From positions 172,392-236,391 of the IMG/VR virus record IMGVR_UViG_3300043464_001630: 64,000 nucleotides of DNA; one strand, given 5' to 3'. The stretch is from a virus. This document shows positions 33,991 through 42,362 of this stretch, one piece after another. The position numbers and the translations under genes are program-made. Each line of letters starts with the position of its first letter. Within the stretch, counting starts at the first letter, position 1. The notes beneath the pieces are model-generated. The model saw only the letters and a program-made list of their open reading frames with translations. It was not told the origin of the DNA and did not search any database.

Positions 33991-35004
33991 ATGAAACTAG
34001 CAACAGTTGAAATCATTAAAGAACTACTTCCTATTGATGGCGCAGATCGAATCGAACTTTGTAAAGTTAACGGATGGCATAGTGTCGTCCTTAAAGATAC
34101 TTTTAGAGTTGGTGATCGTGTCGTTTTTATCCCTATTGATACTATCATTGATCCTGCGCCTTGGAACTCTGCTTTCCATGATAAAGATAATCCATCTGCT
34201 GCTATCCGTGTAAAAACTAAAAAGCTACGTGGAGTAATTTCTAGTGGTTTGATATTTCATACAAACATTATTCCTGATCCATTTTATCAGCCAGAAATTG
34301 GAGAAGACGTTTCTGGCCTTATTGGTGGAATTTCCAAATATATTAAATCCATACCGATTCAGCTACAAGGAATTGCCAAGGGTGATTTTCCAACACACAT
34401 TGTTTCTAAAACAGACGAAGATAATCTTTTATCTAATCCACAAGTTTTAGAAGAATTAAAAGAATGTGATACGATCACGGTAACATTGAAGGCAGATGGA
34501 ACTTCTGGAACTTTTATTAAAGAACTAGACGGAACATTTCGTGTATGTTCACGTAATCTAGAATTAGAAGATGGAGACAATATTTATCGGCAAATGGCTA
34601 AGAAATACGATCTACAGAATCTGATGGGAGACGGAATGGTTTTTGGAGGAGAAATTATTGGACAAGGGGTACAGAGCAATCCTCTAAAAATCGAAGGTAA
34701 TGAATTTCATATTTTTAATATTAAAGATTTAAATGACAATTCTTATCTATCATATGACGACATGGTTCTTACTCTAGAAGGTTCTGGATTGAATGTAGTT
34801 AAAGAAGTGAAGAGACTCGAAGGAGAAGATGTGAAGAATATTTCGCTCAATTACTTCCAAAATCTAGCAAACGAACAGAAGTATGGAACTGATCCCGCAG
34901 AAGGTATTGTGATCAGAGGCTATAAGAATAATCAAACAGTTTATAGTCCTACACTACAAAAGATGCTGAGTGTAAAGGTTATTAATCAAAATTACGTGGA
35001 TTAA
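33991..35004 (+). CDS. RNA ligase, Rnl5 (DRB0094) type
   Basis: This 337-aa ATP-dependent RNA ligase has an N-terminal OB-like domain (1-110) and a nucleotidyltransferase domain. Motif I is KADG (Lys167, the AMP acceptor), motif III FGGEIIG (Glu221), motif IV AEGIVIRG (Glu304) and motif V SVKV (Lys329). The N-terminal OB domain plus this motif spacing fits the Deinococcus DRB0094 family rather than T4 Rnl1 or Rnl2. It probably seals nicks in RNA, for example tRNAs cut by host defences. It lies between the MoxR and vWA genes. Confidence 0.88.
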   Translation: MKLATVEIIKELLPIDGADRIELCKVNGWHSVVLKDTFRVGDRVVFIPIDTIIDPAPWNSAFHDKDNPSAAIRVKTKKLRGVISSGLIFHTNIIPDPFYQPEIGEDVSGLIGGISKYIKSIPIQLQGIAKGDFPTHIVSKTDEDNLLSNPQVLEELKECDTITVTLKADGTSGTFIKELDGTFRVCSRNLELEDGDNIYRQMAKKYDLQNLMGDGMVFGGEIIGQGVQSNPLKIEGNEFHIFNIKDLNDNSYLSYDDMVLTLEGSGLNVVKEVKRLEGEDVKNISLNYFQNLANEQKYGTDPAEGIVIRGYKNNQTVYSPTLQKMLSVKVINQNYVD

Positions 35005-35007
35005 GTT

Positions 35008-35235
35008 ATGAGCTTGGATAAACGAATCGCCAAAGGAGAGGAAAAGCGTAAACCTTATTTCGATTCGCGGCGATTCGATTATTCCTGTAGAAACCACGGC
35101 ACTTGTCCTTGGTGCTACGGAAATAGAATGCATAAAAACAAAAAACAAGAAATTTCTTGCGAACAACAAGAAAAAGAAGTAACATCAGAAGATCATGACG
35201 AATCGAATTCAAATGGCACGCAAGAAGAAAACTAA
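35008..35235 (+). CDS. Small zinc-binding protein
   Basis: This 75-aa protein has RRFDYSCRNHGTCPWCYGNR: Cys/His ligands C-x2-H-x2-C-x2-C, as in a short conserved phage/bacterial family. The C-terminal half is charged and disordered. Its 3' end overlaps the start of the vWA gene by 41 bp. Confidence 0.6.
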   Translation: MSLDKRIAKGEEKRKPYFDSRRFDYSCRNHGTCPWCYGNRMHKNKKQEISCEQQEKEVTSEDHDESNSNGTQEEN

Positions 35236-36454
35236 TTCTTCAGAAGAACCTAAAGTTCTTCCATCACAAGCAGTGATTGAAGATAAACTAAGAGCAGCAA
35301 GAATCGGTCTTCTCTTGCGTCAGCCTTTCTTTGGTAGCATGGCTACGCATCTTAATATTGTCAGAGATGATAATATGAACACTGCTGCTACTGATGGTAG
35401 GAATTTCTTTTATAACCTAGAATTCATTTCTAGTCTGAGCGTTAAAGAAACTGAATTTCTTTTTGGTCATGAAGTTCTGCATAATGTATTTGAGCATCAT
35501 ATTAGAAAAGATTTTCCTGATAGTGTTACTGAAATTAACGAAGACGGAACTTTCACTAAAAAGTGTCGTCATCACACACTCTGGAACATTGCATGTGATT
35601 ATGCAGTAAATGCGATTCTTATTGAATCTGGTATTGGTAGTAGGATTGAAAACACTCTTTTCGATGAAAAGTATAAAGGTAAGTGTTCTGAAGAAATCTA
35701 TGATGATCTCTTAAAGAATGCAGATAAGATTGATATCGATGATCTATCAGACATGTTGTTGGATGAACATCTTTCTGATCTAGAAAAGAAAGGCAAGAAG
35801 CTCACAGAAGCAGAAAAGCAACAGATCCGAAACGAAATCAAAGAGAATCTCTTATCATCTGCCAAGAGTGCAGGAAACGTACCATCTGGTGTAGATCGCT
35901 TAATTAAGAATCTAACAGCTCCTACTCTTTCTTGGAAAGAACTGTTAAAGATGGATATTCAATCACAAATCAAATACGATTATACTTTCTATACACCAAA
36001 TAAGAAAGGAATGCAAAACGGTGTTGTATTGCCCGGTATGCGTAGAGATGAAGCATTGGATATTTGTGTAGCTATTGATACATCTGGTAGTATTGATGAA
36101 AATACACTGAATGTTTTTCTTAGTGAAATTAATGGCATCATGGAACAATACGATGATTATACTATTCGTGTTTGGTCATTTGATGCCGAAGTTCATAACG
36201 AACAAGTATACAGAAGTGATGAAGGAGCAGATATCACAGATTATGTACCGGCAGGTGGAGGTGGTACTTTATTCGAAGCAAATTGGGATTACATGAAGAA
36301 GAACAACATCAGCCCGAAAGTATTCATCATGTTTACCGATATGTATCCATGCGGAGGATGGGGTGATCCAGACTATTGCGATCATGTGATATTTGTCGGA
36401 TACAAATCAAACGGTAAAGTTGCACCATTTGGAACAACAATTACGATTGATTAA
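35195..36454 (+). CDS. vWA protein with N-terminal zincin-like domain (DUF2201 type)
   Basis: This 419-aa protein has an N-terminal metallopeptidase-like domain with HEVLH at residues 92-96 and His101-His102 nearby. A charged linker (about 160-230) follows, then a C-terminal von Willebrand A domain with the MIDAS motif DTSGS (295-299) and a second acidic loop FTDMYP. This architecture is the usual partner of MoxR ATPases, here encoded at 32519. Together they could act as a metal-dependent chaperone. The substrate is unknown. ATG 35195 is used; ATG 35213 is an alternative. Confidence 0.82.
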   Translation: MTNRIQMARKKKTNSSEEPKVLPSQAVIEDKLRAARIGLLLRQPFFGSMATHLNIVRDDNMNTAATDGRNFFYNLEFISSLSVKETEFLFGHEVLHNVFEHHIRKDFPDSVTEINEDGTFTKKCRHHTLWNIACDYAVNAILIESGIGSRIENTLFDEKYKGKCSEEIYDDLLKNADKIDIDDLSDMLLDEHLSDLEKKGKKLTEAEKQQIRNEIKENLLSSAKSAGNVPSGVDRLIKNLTAPTLSWKELLKMDIQSQIKYDYTFYTPNKKGMQNGVVLPGMRRDEALDICVAIDTSGSIDENTLNVFLSEINGIMEQYDDYTIRVWSFDAEVHNEQVYRSDEGADITDYVPAGGGGTLFEANWDYMKKNNISPKVFIMFTDMYPCGGWGDPDYCDHVIFVGYKSNGKVAPFGTTITID

Positions 36455-36829
36455 ATGAATTGGCACGATATAGACTTGCTTGATCGAGTTGTAACTACAT
36501 TAAATCAACTTGGCTATAAAATAGCTCCAGCTAAATATGGAAGATCCGAAATTGGAGTATATCCTTTAGAAGATAAAAATCCACTATATTCTAGAGATGC
36601 CGAAATCTATGCAGGTACATTAGAACAAATTGCTTGCTGGATGCGAGGCGTACAACATCAGGACGGTTATCTAAAAATGCTAAAAGCCACATCAGATAAA
36701 CGTATTAAAGAGTTAGAAGAAAAGTACGTTAAATCTAAGATCCAAAAAGGAATGTTAGAAAAAATTAAGAATCCAGATAAAAAATTAGATAAAAATACAG
36801 AAGATTTAATTAAGTTGCGTGCTAAATAA
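36455..36829 (+). CDS. Unknown 124-aa protein
   Basis: ATG directly follows the vWA stop. N-terminal part LDRVVTTLNQLGYKIAPAKY, middle with CWMRGVQHQDGYLKML, and a very basic helical C-terminus. The tight coupling to the vWA gene suggests a linked role. Not recognised. Confidence 0.55.
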   Translation: MNWHDIDLLDRVVTTLNQLGYKIAPAKYGRSEIGVYPLEDKNPLYSRDAEIYAGTLEQIACWMRGVQHQDGYLKMLKATSDKRIKELEEKYVKSKIQKGMLEKIKNPDKKLDKNTEDLIKLRAK

Positions 36830-36835
36830 TTTTCC

Positions 36836-37060
36836 ATGCAAAACATACAACCAGTGAAACAAACCGCCGACTACCTCCAATTAACACCTATTTTGGAGGC
36901 TATTCGAACTAACAATGATAAGCGTCCGTCTAATTCACTTCCAGTGAATACTAACGGAACTGTGCAGCAAAACAACAGCAAGTCCATTCCTGTGACGTTG
37001 TACAATGCTCACGGTATCGTTAGGAAGGAAAATCCAAACAGTTTGATTGGAATTGCCTAA
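36836..37060 (+). CDS. Unknown 74-aa protein
   Basis: Gln/Asn-rich, probably disordered (PVNTNGTVQQNNSKSIPV). Last gene of the MoxR-vWA run, followed by a terminator. Confidence 0.5.
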   Translation: MQNIQPVKQTADYLQLTPILEAIRTNNDKRPSNSLPVNTNGTVQQNNSKSIPVTLYNAHGIVRKENPNSLIGIA

Positions 37061-37722
37061 GACGGTATTTTTACACCGTTAGCAACAAAAGGCGATTGGC
37101 TTAAACTCCAGTCGCCTTTTTTGATTCTGTCTAACATAAAATCTACTCTATAAACAGTTTTGTTTAAAATCTTTCTAGAATGGTTCGCTAACCAATTTCT
37201 TCTTGCTTTGCAATAAGATTCGATCCATACCTTTTCATCTCCTCCGTTAATAGGAGGACGTTCAGAAAACATATTGCGAAGTAAAGACAAAACAGAACCA
37301 GATTGTAGATAAGAATCACAAATAACTAGTTTAGAAAGTTCTTCTTTGAAGTTGTTTTTATCACAGAATCCATAGGCTGGATTTATGTACATTTCCTCGT
37401 ATGCTTCTTCTTGAACTTCTTGCATTATTGGATCTTTGGCTGATTCTTTGAGTAGAGATATGAATTTAGAATCTTCTACTAATGCCTTTACTCCTATGGA
37501 TGGAATATAAGGAGTGAATTTATCTGTATACGCTCCGTTCTTGAAACAATAAGATTTGATTAATTTTTTGAGATTACCGTATTCAGTAACACCGAAAGAT
37601 AATGTGATTTGTTTTTTATTGTTTGGACCGTCTTCCCATAGATATATCTTATCATATTTTATAGACGTTGATGATTGCTCAAATGCCAACAGTATCTTCT
37701 TGATTAAAGATTTTTTATCCAC
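37057..37722 (-). CDS. GH46 chitosanase-like cell-wall hydrolase (candidate endolysin)
   Basis: This 221-aa protein has the hallmarks of the chitosanase (GH46) family as found in phages: LSFGVTEYGNLKKLI (Glu47 as catalytic acid), LVICDSYLQSGSVLSLLR, ERPPINGGDEKVWIESY, and YCKARRNWLANHS followed by KTVYRVDF and WSLS. It probably cleaves peptidoglycan or a related beta-1,4 glycan at lysis. There is no signal peptide, so export would need a holin. GTG start, 5 nt after GCTAAATA. It stands opposite a lipoprotein gene with which it may form a lysis pair. Confidence 0.75.
   Translation of the reverse strand: MDKKSLIKKILLAFEQSSTSIKYDKIYLWEDGPNNKKQITLSFGVTEYGNLKKLIKSYCFKNGAYTDKFTPYIPSIGVKALVEDSKFISLLKESAKDPIMQEVQEEAYEEMYINPAYGFCDKNNFKEELSKLVICDSYLQSGSVLSLLRNMFSERPPINGGDEKVWIESYCKARRNWLANHSRKILNKTVYRVDFMLDRIKKGDWSLSQSPFVANGVKIPS
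37087..37122 (+). terminator. Terminator after the vWA unit
   Basis: AAAAGGCGATTGG pairs with CCAGTCGCCTTTT (one T-G wobble), 8-nt loop, T-run. It lies within the 3' end of the convergent lysin gene. Confidence 0.88.
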
Positions 37723-37727
37723 CTAAT

Positions 37728-37735
37728 TATTTAGC
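37728..37735 (-). promoter_or_regulatory. Late-promoter motif GCTAAATA
   Basis: Exactly 5 nt before the GTG start at 37722. The spacing rule holds for a non-ATG start. Confidence 0.68.
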
Positions 37736-37755
37736 CAAAATCTTTACAAAAGCCG

Positions 37756-37784
37756 TTGACAGCTTACAAAAAACCTAGTAGTCT
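37756..37784 (+). promoter_or_regulatory. Sigma70-like promoter of the lipoprotein gene
   Basis: TTGACA (37756-37761), 17-bp spacer, TAGTCT (37779-37784). The start would fall at about 37791, one base before ATG 37792. Confidence 0.6.
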
Positions 37785-37791
37785 CACACCC

Positions 37792-38145
37792 ATGAAGAAA
37801 CTGATAATCCTAACACTACTAGCCCTCACCAGTTGCACCACGGTGCGGCGTGACGATCATTCGTACACGTACATCCACAACTTCAATTCTTCTTCTGAAG
37901 AAAAGCCAGCAACACAACTCAAACGTCTTCGTGATGACGAACCTAATGGTGATTATCCATTTTATGACAAAGGTTTGCAAAGTTCTGCGGTAATTGATAA
38001 TAACGAACAGAAATCGAATAATTCTAATATTACTCACAATCATTATTATCCACAACGGGCAGCGGCAACTTATAATCCACCTCCTGCTTATTCTGGATTC
38101 GCTCCTTCTGCTAGGCGTTATCTACTTCATGGAGAAGTGCGTTAA
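37792..38145 (+). CDS. Small lipoprotein (possible outer-membrane spanin-like)
   Basis: From ATG 37792 the 117-aa protein begins MKKLIILTLLALTSC, a type II signal peptide with lipobox ALTSC. The mature part is Pro/Asn-rich and disordered (NHYYPQRAAATYNPPPAYSG). Lipid-anchored proteins next to lysins are often spanins, but no partner i-spanin is seen here. The call is therefore lipoprotein, with the lysis role only a suggestion. The longer frame from TTG 37756 begins in the -35 box. Confidence 0.65.
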   Translation: MKKLIILTLLALTSCTTVRRDDHSYTYIHNFNSSSEEKPATQLKRLRDDEPNGDYPFYDKGLQSSAVIDNNEQKSNNSNITHNHYYPQRAAATYNPPPAYSGFAPSARRYLLHGEVR

Positions 38146-38147
38146 CC

Positions 38148-39398
38148 ATGATTAAACATAATATAAACAAATTGAAGAAATTCTCATCGGTCGGTGAATT
38201 ATTGCATGGATTTGGAACTGAAAGTTCTTCGGATTCGAACAAGAAAACAGACAATAAAATGAAAAAAACCAATTATAAAAAATTTCTAAAAATCATAGAA
38301 TCTGATAAAGATATTATTGTTAATGATGGCTTGATTAAAGAAATTGATTTTCCAGACCAGTTGGAATCTTCTTCTCAAGTGGCATGGCTATTTTGTAATA
38401 AGTTTCATAAGAAAATTCCAAATTCTTATTATATAGATTCTGGAAAATATAACACTGGATTGTTGGATTTCTTCAGGACCAATGGAAAGTTAGAATATAA
38501 GAAGATCTATAGCATGGATGATTATCCAGAAATTAATTATATTTTCTCTTATCAAGAATGTTTTTATACGATTAGTGTAAATTTCATTACACAAGACGGA
38601 GAAGCTTCGTTGTATAATTTTTCTTGTTATCATCCAATTCATATTGATCCTAATATAGAACAGTTTTCTAAATTTCTAGTAGTTAAGAAAGAAAATCCTA
38701 AAATTGGGATTATCAAAACGACTAGAATGGGGCCTATGGTGAGTTGGATTGAACACAAGAACGAACAGAAATTCGAAGAAGATAATTACAACGACGATTT
38801 TCCCGTATTCTTCAAAGATCTGACTGATAAGCTCTCAAGTAAAGAAAAGACTGGATTGTACTTATTTTACGGAGAAGCAGGTACTGGTAAATCTTCTGCT
38901 ATTCGTCATTTGATTAATTCGGTGGATCGTCCTGTGGTTTTCATTCCACCACAGATGATTAACTGTTTATCTAATCCAGAATTTACGGATCTTGTGACAA
39001 ACAGTCTGAAGGGATCTATTCTGGTTATTGAAGATGCAGAAAAGGCTCTTATGAAGCGAGAATCACAAGACGGATTCTTTAACTCTGAGTTGGTATCTTC
39101 TATACTGAATCTGACCGATGGCTTGTATGCGGATCTATCGCAAACTGCAATTATTGCGACATACAATTGTGATCGTAATTTAATTGATCCCGCACTACTA
39201 AGAAAAGGAAGACTTCGTTCTGAGTATCATTTCCAAAAGTTGTCTGAGGAAAGAAGCCAAAAATTGATGGACAAACAAGGTCATGATGTTAGTGTAGAAG
39301 AACCCATGACATTGGCTGATATTTTCAATTACGAAAAACAATATTCAAATGATGACAAATCTAAAAAGCCGAAAAGAGTAGTAGGCTTCGGAAAATAA
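38148..39398 (+). CDS. AAA+ ATPase
   Basis: This 416-aa protein has an N-terminal region (1-230) I do not recognise, then an AAA domain: Walker A YGEAGTGKSS (241-250), Walker B ILVIEDAEKA (291-300), sensor 1 ATYNCD, arginine fingers in LLRKGRLR (351-357). The domain resembles Bcs1/proteasome-type AAA proteins. It precedes the Rnl1-like ligase by 4 bp, so the two are probably translated together. Confidence 0.82.
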   Translation: MIKHNINKLKKFSSVGELLHGFGTESSSDSNKKTDNKMKKTNYKKFLKIIESDKDIIVNDGLIKEIDFPDQLESSSQVAWLFCNKFHKKIPNSYYIDSGKYNTGLLDFFRTNGKLEYKKIYSMDDYPEINYIFSYQECFYTISVNFITQDGEASLYNFSCYHPIHIDPNIEQFSKFLVVKKENPKIGIIKTTRMGPMVSWIEHKNEQKFEEDNYNDDFPVFFKDLTDKLSSKEKTGLYLFYGEAGTGKSSAIRHLINSVDRPVVFIPPQMINCLSNPEFTDLVTNSLKGSILVIEDAEKALMKRESQDGFFNSELVSSILNLTDGLYADLSQTAIIATYNCDRNLIDPALLRKGRLRSEYHFQKLSEERSQKLMDKQGHDVSVEEPMTLADIFNYEKQYSNDDKSKKPKRVVGFGK

Positions 39399-39402
39399 TC
39401 TT

Positions 39403-40506
39403 ATGACACTTCACGAAATCGGTTTACCAGATCCTGAACAATTTCATATCAAAGAAATCGGAGATAAGATATTGATTCATAGAAAAGAAGCAGGAGTTAA
39501 ATGGAATGATAAAAACAAATATTTCAGAAGCTCTGTATGGGAAAAAGAGTCTGGTAAATTAATTTCGGCAGGATTTCGAGCATTTGTTAATTATGGGGAG
39601 CAGCCAGACTTCGAGCCATTAGAAGCGAACAATAGGATAACAGCGGTCACTAAAACGGACGGAAGTTTGTTATGCGTTTCGAGCTACAAAGGTGAATTGA
39701 TTGTTCGAACTAGAGGAACTGTAGATGCTACTAAATTATCTAATGGACACGAGATAGAGTTCTTAAAAAACAAGTATCCACGGGTTTTTAATAATCACTA
39801 TATAAACAACGGACGATATACTCTATTGTTTGAGTGGACAACTCCTACTAATAGAATTGTTTTAGCTGAAACAACAGAACCTTGTTTATGGTTAATTGGA
39901 ATGGTCCTACATGATTCAAAAGATGAATTTTATAAATACGTACAGCAAGAACATCTAAATACGGTCGCATGGTTTTTAGAAGTTGAACGACCGAAAACAT
40001 ATAGTATCACTGTTTCGGATAATATCGAAAAACTAAAAAAAGATATCGAACCTTTGGTTGATATCGAAGGAGTTGTTGTGTATGATGAGTCTGGTCAGAT
40101 TTTAAAGAAGATCAAGACCTTACGCTATTTAGAGTTGCATAAAGTATTCACTGGTGTAAAAACTGTGGATCACTTGTTTGATATTTTTGTTGAGTATGGT
40201 TGTACTTATAGAGAAAACTTCGAAGCATTACTAGCTACTAATTTTGATTGGGAATTAGTGACTACATTGAAACCTTTGATTGACGAATTGTATCAGAAGT
40301 GGCAAGTCATAACAGATAAACAATTTTCTATTGGAATGTTTATTGGTAATGTCGATATCTCAGGATTGAGCAGAAAAGAAAAAGCACAACAAATTCTGAA
40401 TCATTTCCCAGATTGTTCCGGTATTGCATTTGCGATGATGGATGGAAAAAAATTAACTCCGCATAAACTTTGGAAAACATTTCATGAAAAATCCGCCACC
40501 AGTTAA
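39403..40506 (+). CDS. rnlA: T4 RNA ligase 1-like enzyme
   Basis: This 367-aa ATP-dependent RNA ligase is of the Rnl1 family. Motif I is KTDGS (Lys84, AMP acceptor), motif III is TLLFEW (Glu144), motif IV is IEGVVVY (Glu222), and motif V is in KKIKTLRY (Lys236/238). The C-terminal helical domain is present, so the length matches T4 RnlA. In T4 this enzyme reseals tRNAs cut by the anticodon nuclease PrrC. A kinase-phosphatase (Pnkp) is not in this window, but a calcineurin-like phosphoesterase follows two genes later. Confidence 0.85.
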   Translation: MTLHEIGLPDPEQFHIKEIGDKILIHRKEAGVKWNDKNKYFRSSVWEKESGKLISAGFRAFVNYGEQPDFEPLEANNRITAVTKTDGSLLCVSSYKGELIVRTRGTVDATKLSNGHEIEFLKNKYPRVFNNHYINNGRYTLLFEWTTPTNRIVLAETTEPCLWLIGMVLHDSKDEFYKYVQQEHLNTVAWFLEVERPKTYSITVSDNIEKLKKDIEPLVDIEGVVVYDESGQILKKIKTLRYLELHKVFTGVKTVDHLFDIFVEYGCTYRENFEALLATNFDWELVTTLKPLIDELYQKWQVITDKQFSIGMFIGNVDISGLSRKEKAQQILNHFPDCSGIAFAMMDGKKLTPHKLWKTFHEKSATS

Positions 40507-40849
40507 ATCACTCATTCCATATGATATGGATAGAGGTGGTCAAGTTATCGAAAAACTTGATTTATCGTTTGTAAATCAAAACAGAAAGAATAAACTTAAT
40601 AATTATGCCACAGCAAAGATGGAAGATATCAAAAGGCAGTACGATGAAACTATTGCATTATGGCAATGGAATAATTACGTCGATTCCTTCAATATTGGAT
40701 TTGATCCCGTAGTAGGAAAAGTGTATTTTCTTTACGAAGGCGCTACGAAATTTGTTTCTATTCTAAGTCCTGAAGAATTTAAACGAGAATGTGTAGGTGC
40801 TACAAAATTAACAAGTGACGGTTACTGGGAGGAAGTTAAATGGAAGTAA
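40484..40849 (+). CDS. Unknown 121-aa protein between RNA ligase and phosphoesterase
   Basis: Overlaps the ligase end by 23 bp and the phosphoesterase start by 10 bp, so it is translationally coupled to both. Text such as YVDSFNIGFDPVVGKVYFLY and KFVSILSPEEF is conserved-looking in phages. The function is unknown; a cofactor of the RNA enzymes is possible. Confidence 0.55.
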   Translation: MKNPPPVKSLIPYDMDRGGQVIEKLDLSFVNQNRKNKLNNYATAKMEDIKRQYDETIALWQWNNYVDSFNIGFDPVVGKVYFLYEGATKFVSILSPEEFKRECVGATKLTSDGYWEEVKWK

Positions 40850-41460
40850 TGCAAAAATTAACGGACGAAGTTTACAATAAACTATTTGTAACGTCCGACA
40901 CCCACTTTAACCACAATAAAGAGTTTGTCTATAAAACTCGTGGTTATGAAGATCCCACACAAATGACAGAGGATATGATAAACACTATCAATTCCACTGT
41001 TGGAGAAGATGGCATTCTTTTACATTTAGGTGATTTTTGTCTAAACACTACTAGAGAACAGTATCACGATATTCTTAGTAAACTAAAAGTTAAAGAAATC
41101 TGGATGCTCTGGGGTAATCATAATAATCCAATTCAAAGATCATACGGAGGAATTAGAGAACAAGTGTGTTCTTATACCAAAAACGTCTTTATTCGTTATT
41201 TGGGTCATTACTTTACTTTCAGGAACAAGAAAAACATGTTTGTGTGTTTTCATTTCCCGATCCATAGTTTTGATGGGGTAAATCACGGTTCGATGCACCT
41301 TTGTGGTCATTCGCATGGAAACTACGAAATCTCCCGTCCAGAAAATCATGAACAAAAAATCCTAGATTGCGGCTGGGACATCCACAAAAAGCCGTTGACA
41401 ATGAAGGAAATCGAAACTATCATGAGCCACAAAAATTTAAAGAAACTGCATCATGATTGA
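40840..41460 (+). CDS. Calcineurin-like metallophosphoesterase
   Basis: This 206-aa dimetal phosphoesterase has the five signature blocks: SDTHFNH (Asp20, His22), HLGDF (Asp65), WGNHN (Asn93, His94), FHFPIHSF and GHSHGN. Length and spacing fit the small YfcE/MJ0936-like group, which includes nucleotide and cyclic-phosphate esterases. Next to an RNA ligase it could heal RNA ends (2',3'-cyclic phosphate), but the substrate is not proven. It is the last large gene of the + strand run. Confidence 0.85.
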   Translation: MEVMQKLTDEVYNKLFVTSDTHFNHNKEFVYKTRGYEDPTQMTEDMINTINSTVGEDGILLHLGDFCLNTTREQYHDILSKLKVKEIWMLWGNHNNPIQRSYGGIREQVCSYTKNVFIRYLGHYFTFRNKKNMFVCFHFPIHSFDGVNHGSMHLCGHSHGNYEISRPENHEQKILDCGWDIHKKPLTMKEIETIMSHKNLKKLHHD

Positions 41461-41650
41461 AAACAAAGAAGAACAGAAGATTCAGATGACGGAGGATATT
41501 GAATATTGGCTACTTAAAGCAAAAGGCTCAATCGAGCAAGCCATAGAAGAAAAAGATCCTATGATTTGTTTGTCGCACATTCGTCAAGCTGAAATTGCCA
41601 TTCGTTCACATGTAAATTATATTCAAGTTAAAGAAACCAACCAACAATAA
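41453..41650 (+). CDS. Unknown 65-aa helical protein
   Basis: Overlaps the phosphoesterase by 8 bp. Acidic, helical (YWLLKAKGSIEQAIEEKDP). Not recognised. Confidence 0.5.
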   Translation: MIENKEEQKIQMTEDIEYWLLKAKGSIEQAIEEKDPMICLSHIRQAEIAIRSHVNYIQVKETNQQ

Positions 41651-41653
41651 ATT

Positions 41654-41875
41654 ATGCAAAACCTATTTACTACCTATGATCTCGAAGTGATGGAAAAATT
41701 CGAAATCATTTTCGATAGAGCACCAAACGAAAAAACTGCAAAACAAAACGCAGTTACTTATTATAAGTCACTGATGGATGAAAACGAAGAAGCCGACATT
41801 GACGAAATCATTGATTTGGCCGAATCTTACGGATATGATTTTGATGATTTCGAATCACTCATAGACGCTGAGTAA
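41654..41875 (+). CDS. Unknown 73-aa acidic protein
   Basis: Very acidic C-terminus (MDENEEADIDEIIDLAESYG). Spaced 3 bp from the previous gene. DNA mimicry is conceivable for so acidic a protein, but nothing shows it. Confidence 0.5.
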   Translation: MQNLFTTYDLEVMEKFEIIFDRAPNEKTAKQNAVTYYKSLMDENEEADIDEIIDLAESYGYDFDDFESLIDAE

Positions 41876-41877
41876 TT

Positions 41878-42153
41878 ATGATTGAACATAAGCCATTGAA
41901 AGAATCTTTTTCTAAATACGGATTTGATTACAAGATGATCAAACGTACAAAGAAAAAAGCCATTTTTGAACAATCAAAAAGAAACAGAGTATTCAGTTAT
42001 GAAGTGATTACTGTTTCTAAGCATAACGGATTCACTTTGGGAGATGTATATATTGAGCCATCTGAAACATATCCATCTACATCTGAATGGGGCGCGAAAG
42101 GGTTTACTTATAAAACACTAGAAGAAGCAGAACGGAAATATAAGGAACTCTAA
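41878..42153 (+). CDS. Conserved phage hypothetical protein
   Basis: This 91-aa protein has FSYEVITV, YIEPSETYPSTSEWGAKGFT and LEEAERKY. The pattern of a short beta domain with YPS..WG..G.T is seen in many phage hypotheticals. No function known. Confidence 0.55.
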   Translation: MIEHKPLKESFSKYGFDYKMIKRTKKKAIFEQSKRNRVFSYEVITVSKHNGFTLGDVYIEPSETYPSTSEWGAKGFTYKTLEEAERKYKEL

Positions 42154-42156
42154 ATA
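42149..42156 (+). promoter_or_regulatory. Late-promoter motif TCTAAATA
   Basis: Overlaps the stop of the upstream gene and ends 5 nt before ATG 42162. Confidence 0.65.
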
Positions 42157-42161
42157 TTTAG

Positions 42162-42362
42162 ATGTTCCGAATTGACCCTATCGATAAACATGGAAATGTA
42201 GATGTAGAATTCTTTGCTTGTGATGAGTATGTTTCTGAGAGCGATGTCTTGAGAAGATATCTGAAATTAGAAGGATTTGATGAAACTGACAAAGTTTTCT
42301 TTATTGATTTTAGAAACAGAAAATGGCAGGTTACTCCATGTAAAAAACAAAAGAAAAAATGA
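42162..42362 (+). CDS. Unknown 66-aa protein
   Basis: MFRIDPIDKHGNVDVEFFAC start, basic C-terminus CKKQKKK. First gene of a small late unit. Not recognised. Confidence 0.5.
   Translation: MFRIDPIDKHGNVDVEFFACDEYVSESDVLRRYLKLEGFDETDKVFFIDFRNRKWQVTPCKKQKKK

Noticed and set aside
40820-40839. A Shine-Dalgarno (GGAGG) before the phosphoesterase start
   Set aside because: It is part of the Trp-Glu-Glu codons of the overlapping gene and no other start nearby shows one; treated as chance.
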